Shown: piece by piece, positions 13,834 through 14,823 of the stretch
How the letters are laid out: each line of letters starts with the position of its first letter
How positions within the stretch are numbered: the first letter of the stretch is position 1
Source: Bacilli bacterium
GTDB lineage: Bacteria; Bacillota_I; Bacilli_A; RF39; UBA660
Length of the DNA: 14,823 nucleotides
Assembly: GCA_016295795.1 (NCBI GenBank)
Contig: JAEDKN010000022.1
Span: forward strand, 1-14,823
Direction of reading: 5' to 3'
The notes under the pieces: generated by a model
What the model was told of the DNA's origin: nothing
The model's input: the letters and a program-made list of their open reading frames with translations, nothing else
Databases searched by the model: none
Made by a program: the position numbers and the translations under genes

Positions 13834-14823
13834 ATGAATGAATTAGAAACAAATAATTTATTAATTTATAAAAATAAAGATGGAAATATAGTTGTTGATG
13901 CAATTTTCAAAGATGAAACATTATGGTTAACTCAAAAGGGAATGTCAAAAGTATTTGAAGTAGGCGTTCCAGCAATATCGAAACATTTAAAAAATATATT
14001 TGAAGAAAACGAATTAGATAAAAATTCAGTTATTTCCAAAATGGAAATAACTGCGGATGATGGTAAAAACTATAATACAGAAGTATATAGTTTAGATGCA
14101 ATAATAGCAGTAGGCTATCGTATTAATTCAAAAAAGGCAACTGAATTTAGAATATGGGCAACAAGAATATTAAAAGAATATATGACAAAAGGTTTTACTT
14201 TAAATGATGAACGTTTTATAAGAGGTAATAAATACGATTCAAAATATTTTGATGAATTATTAGAACGTATTAAAACAATTAGAGTAAGTGAAAGAATGGC
14301 ATATCAAAAAATTACAGATTTATTTATAGCAACATCAACTGATTATAATTCAAAGTCTGAAGAAGCTTATACTTTTTTTAAAATAGTTCAAAATAAATTG
14401 CATTATGCTATTTCTGGATATACAGCAGCAGAACTTATATATAATAGAGCTAATTCAGAAAAAGAACATATGGGACTTACTAATTGGAAAAATTCTCCTG
14501 ATGGTTTAATATATAAATATGATGTAACGATTGCTAAAAATTATTTAAATGAAGAAGAATTAAATAAACTAAATGATTTAACAAATATGTTCTTAGTGTT
14601 TGCTGAAGATGAAGCAAAAGAAAGACATATTATGACTATGCAAGATTGGATCAATGCAACAGATGACTTATTGAAATTCAGGAGAAAAGAGGTGCTACAA
14701 AATAGTGGTAATATATCTCATAAACAAGCAGTAGAAAAATCGGAGAGTGAATACGAAAAATATAGAGTAATACAAGATCAACAATATATATCTTCAATGG
14801 ATGAATTTTATAATAAATATTTA
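13834..14823 (+). CDS. RhuM-family protein (3' end outside window)
   Basis: The 330 codons seen match the virulence RhuM family (COG3943), named after a gene on Salmonella pathogenicity island 3. The hallmark N-terminal pattern is present: TLWLTQKGMSKVFEV (about 29-43), ISKHLKNIFEENELDKNSV, VYSLDAIIAVGYRINSKKA, then EFRIWATRILKEYMTKGF (about 107-124). The middle contains AYTFFKIVQNKLHYA and GYTAAELIYNRA, and the end has MTMQDWINATDDLLKF. The N-terminal part resembles phage Bro/antirepressor-like domains and may bind DNA; biochemical function is not established. AAGGAG is 7 nt before the ATG. Family members are about 330-345 residues, so probably only a few codons and the stop lie beyond the window. 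The reading frame is intact, unlike the nearby KilA-N gene. Confidence 0.9.
   Translation, partial: MNELETNNLLIYKNKDGNIVVDAIFKDETLWLTQKGMSKVFEVGVPAISKHLKNIFEENELDKNSVISKMEITADDGKNYNTEVYSLDAIIAVGYRINSKKATEFRIWATRILKEYMTKGFTLNDERFIRGNKYDSKYFDELLERIKTIRVSERMAYQKITDLFIATSTDYNSKSEEAYTFFKIVQNKLHYAISGYTAAELIYNRANSEKEHMGLTNWKNSPDGLIYKYDVTIAKNYLNEEELNKLNDLTNMFLVFAEDEAKERHIMTMQDWINATDDLLKFRRKEVLQNSGNISHKQAVEKSESEYEKYRVIQDQQYISSMDEFYNKYL

Noticed and set aside
12435..14823. Intact mobile element or toxin-antitoxin module
   Set aside because: No integrase, transposase, terminal repeats or recognisable toxin-antitoxin pair is visible; only phage-associated domains are present.
1..14823. CRISPR array, tRNA or rRNA genes
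   Set aside because: No regularly spaced repeats, cloverleaf-like sequences or rRNA segments were seen in any intergenic region.

Overview
The window comes from a very AT-rich, low-GC Gram-positive (Bacillota) chromosome. The SspI-type small acid-soluble spore protein suggests a spore-forming, Bacilli-like lineage, and the asparagine/lysine-rich proteins resemble those of uncultured gut Bacillota. The genetic code reads as standard: TGG encodes Trp throughout, and conserved arginines use AGA, AGG and CGA. No species can be named from the sequence alone.

Left end (1-2.5 kb): two leftward genes, rnr (RNase R) and sspI, are separated by a terminator. A 112-bp divergent intergenic region follows. 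From 2.5 to 4.4 kb there is one rightward gene for a 635-residue membrane-anchored surface protein with a cadherin-like domain and several Ig-like modules. It is closed off by a GCAA-loop terminator.

Core block (4.6-9.8 kb): seven tightly packed or overlapping rightward genes look like one operon. In order they are a YgjP/DUF45 metallopeptidase-like protein, a TrmH/SpoU rRNA methyltransferase, an uncharacterised HExxH protein, rimM, trmD, an unknown 152-residue protein, and enolase. RimM and TrmD belong to the classical rimM-trmD-rplS ribosome and tRNA maturation cluster. Here that cluster is interrupted by the unknown gene and eno, with rplS following from its own promoter and a possible structured leader. 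lepB (type I signal peptidase) starts a few bases after the rplS terminator and has no recognisable ribosome binding site.

Right part (11.0-14.8 kb): the character changes to accessory genes. An ADP-ribosylglycohydrolase and a CYTH-like (triphosphate tunnel) protein form a two-gene unit. About 500 bp then hold a decayed KilA-N gene with a stop, several frameshifts and an apparent internal deletion. A class I SAM methyltransferase and a RhuM-family gene that runs off the window follow. This looks like a variable island that has accumulated phage-associated genes on the 3' side of lepB.

No tRNA, rRNA, CRISPR array, intact transposase or integrase was seen. Nothing here is convincingly a new multi-gene system. 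The most interesting items are the HExxH protein embedded in the translation operon, the unknown gene between trmD and eno, the eroded KilA-N gene, and the ADP-ribosylglycohydrolase/CYTH pair.
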